A program made the translations under genes and the position numbers. Below the pieces are notes generated by a model. It did not search any database. It was not told where the DNA came from and was given only the letters and a program-made list of their open reading frames with translations. DNA of 10,119 nucleotides from an uncultured Erysipelotrichaceae bacterium. GTDB lineage: Bacteria > Bacillota_I > Bacilli_A > Erysipelotrichales > Erysipelotrichaceae. The stretch is from positions 1-10,119 of the forward strand of contig CALUZL010000095.1 of the NCBI GenBank assembly GCA_944325295.1. Reading direction: 5' to 3'. Positions 6,845 to 10,119 of the stretch are shown here, piece after piece (positions within the stretch are counted from its first letter, which is position 1; the number at the start of each line of letters is the position of its first letter).

Positions 6845-8443
6845 TTATTTGGCTTGATTCAAAAGGACATGATCTCCTTTTTCAAGGATGACATTGCCAT
6901 CGGGAACGATATAACTTTCCCCTCTTTGGATGAGGACCACTAAGCCTTGCGACATCTTGCCGATCTCTGAAAGTTTGACACCGACAAGGGGCGAATCGTC
7001 ATCTACGACTTTTTCTACAAGTTCAAAATCGATCGCTTTTTCATCGATCAGGGTACAAAGTATCGCCCGATCCCCTTCCTTTAGTAAAGTGTCACCTTTA
7101 GGAACGATGCTTTCCGTATCTCTGTTTAAGTTTACGATCAAAGAATTGGGTGGTAAGGTGATATCTTTGATCATTTTGTTGCAGTATTCATGATCACAAG
7201 TTATCGTGAATTGGATATAGTTTACCGGTCTTTCATCGACATAGTCCGTAAAGGTCTTTAGGACATCGCCATCCTTATCGATCATATCAAGCTTTTGTGA
7301 AACCAAAGGTAGAAGCGAGCCCTGAACAGCTATTGAAAGTAAGACGATGATAAAGACGATGTGATAGATATCGTATGAAAGATAAGCAGGGTCTAAGACC
7401 GCTTGGATCGCAAAGACGATACTGGCCGCACCTCTAAGCCCGGCAAAAGAGACGAGTATCTTTTGGCCGACACTACCTTTAAAAGGAATGCTGAGCAAGA
7501 AGATGACTAGCGGTCTTGCGATAAAGGTCAAAAAGAGGACGATTAAGATGCTCAATGTGAAGACAGAGCCCATGCGTGAGGGAAAGGCTAAAAGGCCCAA
7601 CAGGAAAAACAGTATCGCCTGCATCGTCGTAGTTATGCCGTCAAAAAACGGTACTAAGATATTGTTTTCTTTGAGATGGGCATTACCCAAGATGATGCCG
7701 ATGATATAGACGCTTAAAAACCCGTTGCCATCGATCAGCGTGCAACCGGCATAGCCAACTAAGACACTGCCCAAGATGAATATCGTCTCGATGCCGGAAG
7801 TGTCAAAGCGATAATTTATCATGATGTGTTTAGCGATCTTGCCGATACCAAAACCGAAGATCAAACCGATGAAGATCTGTTTAATAAACAAAACGGTGAC
7901 GCTGCCCCACGATATGCCATCACCCATGGCCGCAAGGACGACGATCGTCAACATATAGGCAAAGGGGTCATTGCTGCCGCTTTCGATCTCGAGCAGTGAT
8001 GCCGTATTCTCTTTCAGCGCTAACTTTTTAGAGCGAAGGACGGAAAAGACGCTCGCCGCATCCGTCGAAGCCAAAACACTGCCACAAAGCATGCCTTCAA
8101 GAAGCGTCATCCCTAAAAGATAGTGGCAGAACACGCCGACAAGCAAAGCTGTAAAGATCGTGCCAAAGCTTGAAAAAACAAGTGCCTTTAAAAGTACCGG
8201 TCTGGCTGAGCTTACATTGGTCTCAAAACCGCCGGTAAACATGATCATCACCAGCGCGATTGTACTTATTCCCTGAGCAAAGCTGAAGTCGTCAAAAGGA
8301 ATCTTGAAAAGGCCATCACTTCCGACAAGCATCCCAAAGATGATAAACAAAAGTAAAGACGGAAGCCCAAGTTTACCTGACAGTTTTTTCAAAATTGAGC
8401 AAGCCAATAAGATAATGGCGGTAAACAGTAATAATTGTGTCAT
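6845..8443 (-). CDS. nhaP2: Cation (K+ or Na+)/proton antiporter, CPA1 NhaP2-like, with two C-terminal RCK-C domains
   Basis: A 532-residue inner membrane protein. Residues 1-385 form a Na+/H+ exchanger domain with about a dozen hydrophobic helices; conserved features are STD at 126-128, the ion-site motif ESGSNDP at 154-160 (Asn158, Asp159), and FAGLRGAAS at 333-341 (Arg337). The cytosolic tail has two repeats of the RCK-C (TrkA-C) type, about 408-465 and 482-531, each ending in a LxxGDxxLL-like pattern (KEGDRAIL and EKGDHVLL); such domains usually gate transport by ligand or nucleotide. It exchanges protons for cytoplasmic K+ or Na+; the overall build is that of NhaP2/CvrA K+/H+ antiporters, but the symbol is by family only. 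An in-frame TAA just upstream fixes the start. The leader is extremely short and lacks a clear ribosome binding site. The gene is divergent from the lipoprotein gene and leads into the HAD remnant. Confidence 0.92.
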   Translation of the reverse strand: MTQLLLFTAIILLACSILKKLSGKLGLPSLLLFIIFGMLVGSDGLFKIPFDDFSFAQGISTIALVMIMFTGGFETNVSSARPVLLKALVFSSFGTIFTALLVGVFCHYLLGMTLLEGMLCGSVLASTDAASVFSVLRSKKLALKENTASLLEIESGSNDPFAYMLTIVVLAAMGDGISWGSVTVLFIKQIFIGLIFGFGIGKIAKHIMINYRFDTSGIETIFILGSVLVGYAGCTLIDGNGFLSVYIIGIILGNAHLKENNILVPFFDGITTTMQAILFFLLGLLAFPSRMGSVFTLSILIVLFLTFIARPLVIFLLSIPFKGSVGQKILVSFAGLRGAASIVFAIQAVLDPAYLSYDIYHIVFIIVLLSIAVQGSLLPLVSQKLDMIDKDGDVLKTFTDYVDERPVNYIQFTITCDHEYCNKMIKDITLPPNSLIVNLNRDTESIVPKGDTLLKEGDRAILCTLIDEKAIDFELVEKVVDDDSPLVGVKLSEIGKMSQGLVVLIQRGESYIVPDGNVILEKGDHVLLNQAK

Positions 8444-8451
8444 TCTTTAAA

Positions 8452-8457
8452 ATTATA
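8452..8457 (-). promoter_or_regulatory. Extended -10 promoter of the antiporter gene
   Basis: TGTTATAAT on the minus strand is a perfect extended -10 (TGn plus TATAAT). The predicted start of transcription, about 7 bases downstream, falls at roughly 8445, only one to three bases before the ATG at 8443. Confidence 0.65.
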
Positions 8458-8586
8458 ACATATCACCAAAACATGAAGACAGCGCCTCTTAGTTTGGATG
8501 ACACCAGCGGATGATTAGTGATATTCTTCTTTAAAGATATGATAGAATTAAGGCAGGAGATATATATTTTAGAAGGGAGTTTCTCA

Positions 8587-9051
8587 ATGAAGAAAATAGT
8601 GGTCATTTTACTGATGGCGCTTGTGCTCTTTGGCTGTTCGGGACCAAAAGAGGTCACTAAAGCCTGCTCAGTATCACAACAGGGCATGGAGCTCACGATC
8701 GGTTTTAGTGCTCCATCGCAAGATGAAGACATTGATTCGCTGACGATGGCGGTCAATGCCACCTATGAAGCCATGGGCATACCGGCCGATCAGGTCGCAA
8801 ACATGAGCGATGACATGAAAAAAGCCATGACTGACTTACTTGAAGCTGCATTTGCCCAATATGTCGGAAATGGTGATATGGAGGGCATCGAGCTGACGCG
8901 CAGCGATTTTACCGATACCGGCATGGAACTTGAGATGAAGATGGATATCAAGGCCCTCGCTGAGCAAAGCGGTCAATCGCTTGACAGTCAGGATCTCAAG
9001 ATCGATACGGTAGCTAAAGGACTTGAAGATATTGGTTTTACCTGCAAGTAA
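8587..9051 (+). CDS. Small lipoprotein, possibly YehR/DUF1307-like
   Basis: 154 residues from ATG 8587, chosen over an upstream in-frame ATG (8518) because AGAAGGGAG lies seven bases before it and because it starts a proper lipoprotein signal: MKK, a hydrophobic run, and LFGC with the lipidated Cys at 17. The mature part (GPKEVTKACSVSQQGMELTIGF...) is acidic, Met-rich and ends GLEDIGFTCK; its two Cys, in KAC and FTC, could form a disulfide. The pattern CSVSQQGMELTI at the front and GFTCK at the end recalls DUF1307/YehR lipoproteins, but I cannot confirm this. The protein would be anchored on the outer face of the cytoplasmic membrane. It is a single-gene unit with its own strong terminator. 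Function unknown. Confidence 0.88.
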   Translation: MKKIVVILLMALVLFGCSGPKEVTKACSVSQQGMELTIGFSAPSQDEDIDSLTMAVNATYEAMGIPADQVANMSDDMKKAMTDLLEAAFAQYVGNGDMEGIELTRSDFTDTGMELEMKMDIKALAEQSGQSLDSQDLKIDTVAKGLEDIGFTCK

Positions 9052-9074
9052 GAGATCATAGCGATCTCTTTTTT
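9051..9074 (+). terminator. Rho-independent terminator after the lipoprotein gene
   Basis: AGAGATC-ATAGC-GATCTCT is a perfect 7-base stem starting at the last base of the stop codon, followed by six T residues (9069-9074). Confidence 0.92.
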
Positions 9075-9108
9075 AGAGCATCTCTGTATCAATTATTTAA
9101 AGAGGCGT

Positions 9109-9114
9109 TATAAT
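9109..9114 (+). promoter_or_regulatory. -10 box of the bile salt hydrolase promoter
   Basis: A perfect TATAAT lies 20 bases before the ATG at 9135; the -35 (TGTATC, 9085-9090, 18-base spacer) is weak. Transcription would start near 9121, at the ribosome binding site itself, giving a short leader. Confidence 0.55.
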
Positions 9115-9134
9115 GGAGACAGAGGTGAATAATT

Positions 9135-10109
9135 ATGTGTACATGTATAACCTATAATAACGGTGATTTCTACTTTGGCAGAAATCTTGACCTTGACTAC
9201 AGCTTCAATGAAACAGTAACGATCACACCACGAAATTACGTTTTTGATCTGAAAAACAAAACGCGCTTCCAAAACAAATACGCCCTCATCGGCATGGCCA
9301 CGGTCGTAAATGAATATCCGCTTTACGCCGAAGCCGTAAACGAAGCGGGCCTTGGTATGGCCGGACTGAACTTTCCTCACCACAATATGTATCCGGATCC
9401 CAAAGACGGCATGATAAATATCACGCCTTTTGAATTCATCCCTTACGTTTTGGGTCAGGCAAAGACAGTAAAGGAAGCCCGCGAACTTTTAAAAGACATC
9501 TGGCTTGACAATATCCCCTATTCTGACAAATTGCCGATAACCGTCTTACATTTTATGATCGCTGATAAGGATGAGGCGATAGTCGTCGAGCATACCGATA
9601 ACGGGTTGAACATCTTTGACAATCCCGTCGGCGTCATGACCAACAATCCGCGCTTTTCTTATCATCTGGAAAACCTCAAAAACTATATGCACCTGTCAGC
9701 CAAAAATGCAGTCAATCGCTTCACAGACAAAATCGATCTTGTCCCAAACGCTGAAGGTATGGGTGCCATCGGTCTTCCAGGCGATTATTCCTCAGCCTCA
9801 AGATTCATCAAAGCTGCCTTTGGAAAACTGAATTCCGTATCAAATCAAGATGAAAACAGTAACGTGGCGCAGTTCTTCCATGTCCTAGACAGCGTCGCTA
9901 TGGTAAAAGGTAGTGTCATTACCGGAAACGATCATTTAGACATTACTACTTATTCTTGCTGTTGCAATGCTACAAAAGGAATCTACTACTACAAGACTTA
10001 TGACAATCTTCAGATCTCAGCTGTCGATATGCACAAGGTCGATCTCGATGGTGACAAACTTGTCTCCTATGAACTCAAAAACGTTCTGAGCATCTATCGT
10101 CACAATTAA
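9135..10109 (+). CDS. bsh: Bile salt hydrolase (choloylglycine hydrolase), Ntn-hydrolase fold
   Basis: Complete 324-residue enzyme, the normal family length, that cleaves the amide linking glycine or taurine to bile acids. The sequence starts Met-Cys-Thr, so removal of Met1 exposes the Cys2 nucleophile. Other catalytic and binding residues are in place: Arg16 and Asp19 in FGRNLDLDYSFN, Asn79 in AGLNFP, Asn170 in VMTNNP and Arg223 in ASRF. The stretches GLPGDYSSASRF, FFHVLDSVAMVKGS and KGIYYYKTYDN closely resemble the Clostridium perfringens enzyme as I remember it, and Asn79 favours bile salt hydrolase over penicillin V acylase. No signal peptide, hence cytoplasmic. A good ribosome binding site (AGAGGTG) precedes the ATG. 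It appears to be transcribed alone from its own promoter. It implies exposure to bile, thus an intestinal host. An unusual Cys cluster (SCCCN, 274-278) is near the C-terminus. Confidence 0.95.
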   Translation: MCTCITYNNGDFYFGRNLDLDYSFNETVTITPRNYVFDLKNKTRFQNKYALIGMATVVNEYPLYAEAVNEAGLGMAGLNFPHHNMYPDPKDGMINITPFEFIPYVLGQAKTVKEARELLKDIWLDNIPYSDKLPITVLHFMIADKDEAIVVEHTDNGLNIFDNPVGVMTNNPRFSYHLENLKNYMHLSAKNAVNRFTDKIDLVPNAEGMGAIGLPGDYSSASRFIKAAFGKLNSVSNQDENSNVAQFFHVLDSVAMVKGSVITGNDHLDITTYSCCCNATKGIYYYKTYDNLQISAVDMHKVDLDGDKLVSYELKNVLSIYRHN

Positions 10110-10119
10110 AGATCGTCTT

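Noticed and set aside
8518..8586. Upstream start for the lipoprotein at 8518
   Set aside because: The extra 23 residues would bury the lipoprotein signal, and the strong ribosome binding site serves ATG 8587.
8463..8762. Minus-strand frame of 99 codons opposite the lipoprotein gene
   Set aside because: Overlaps the lipoprotein start and the divergent promoter region; composition and lack of a ribosome binding site suggest chance.
9108..9383. Minus-strand frame of 91 codons over the bile salt hydrolase start
   Set aside because: Antisense to a clear enzyme; no promoter, ribosome binding site or family resemblance.

Overview
The window looks like the chromosome of a low-GC Gram-positive (Firmicutes) gut commensal. 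Evidence: AGGAGG-type ribosome binding sites, AT-rich DNA with the standard genetic code, a lipoprotein with an LFGC lipobox, heterodimeric ABC exporter genes under a MarR regulator, and a bile salt hydrolase very like the clostridial enzyme. The EF-hand-like, Trp- and Cys-containing tail of the surface-protein remnant recalls Erysipelotrichia proteins, but that is a memory-based guess.

Layout. (1) 1-3303, minus strand: a tightly packed operon, MarR regulator, then a degenerate-site ABC exporter subunit (578 aa), then its partner subunit, cut by the window edge just before its Walker A. The genes overlap by 4 and 16 bases. A perfect -10 box and a TAATAATTAGGG direct repeat containing an ATTAG/CTAAT palindrome precede marR. 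(2) 3389-4650, minus: a decayed secreted or surface protein gene (signal peptide, DUF6273-like domain, bacterial Ig-like domain, EF-hand-like tail) with at least four frameshifts and two internal stops, ending at a terminator. (3) 4728-6366: an ISL3-family insertion sequence with imperfect terminal inverted repeats and a 7-of-8 target duplication; its transposase is broken into several frames. (4) 6394-6825, minus: a HAD-IIB (Cof-type) phosphatase remnant with no usable start codon before its DxD motif, whose 3' part is lost and replaced by about 16 copies of a GCTT/AAGC tetranucleotide repeat. (5) 6845-8443, minus: an intact cation/proton antiporter with two RCK-C domains. (6) 8587-9051, plus: a small lipoprotein gene with a strong terminator. 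(7) 9135-10109, plus: a complete bile salt hydrolase with all expected catalytic residues.

The two flanks are ordinary functional genes: export under MarR control at one end; ion homeostasis, an envelope lipoprotein and bile salt deconjugation at the other, which fit life in the intestine. Between them lies about 3.4 kb in which all three genes are broken. I see no convincing new defence system, CRISPR array, RNA gene or prophage. The most unusual items are the tetranucleotide repeat in the HAD remnant, the decay zone around the IS, the operator architecture before marR, the almost leaderless antiporter start, and a strong excess of GATC in the host-like genes that is absent from the surface-protein remnant.
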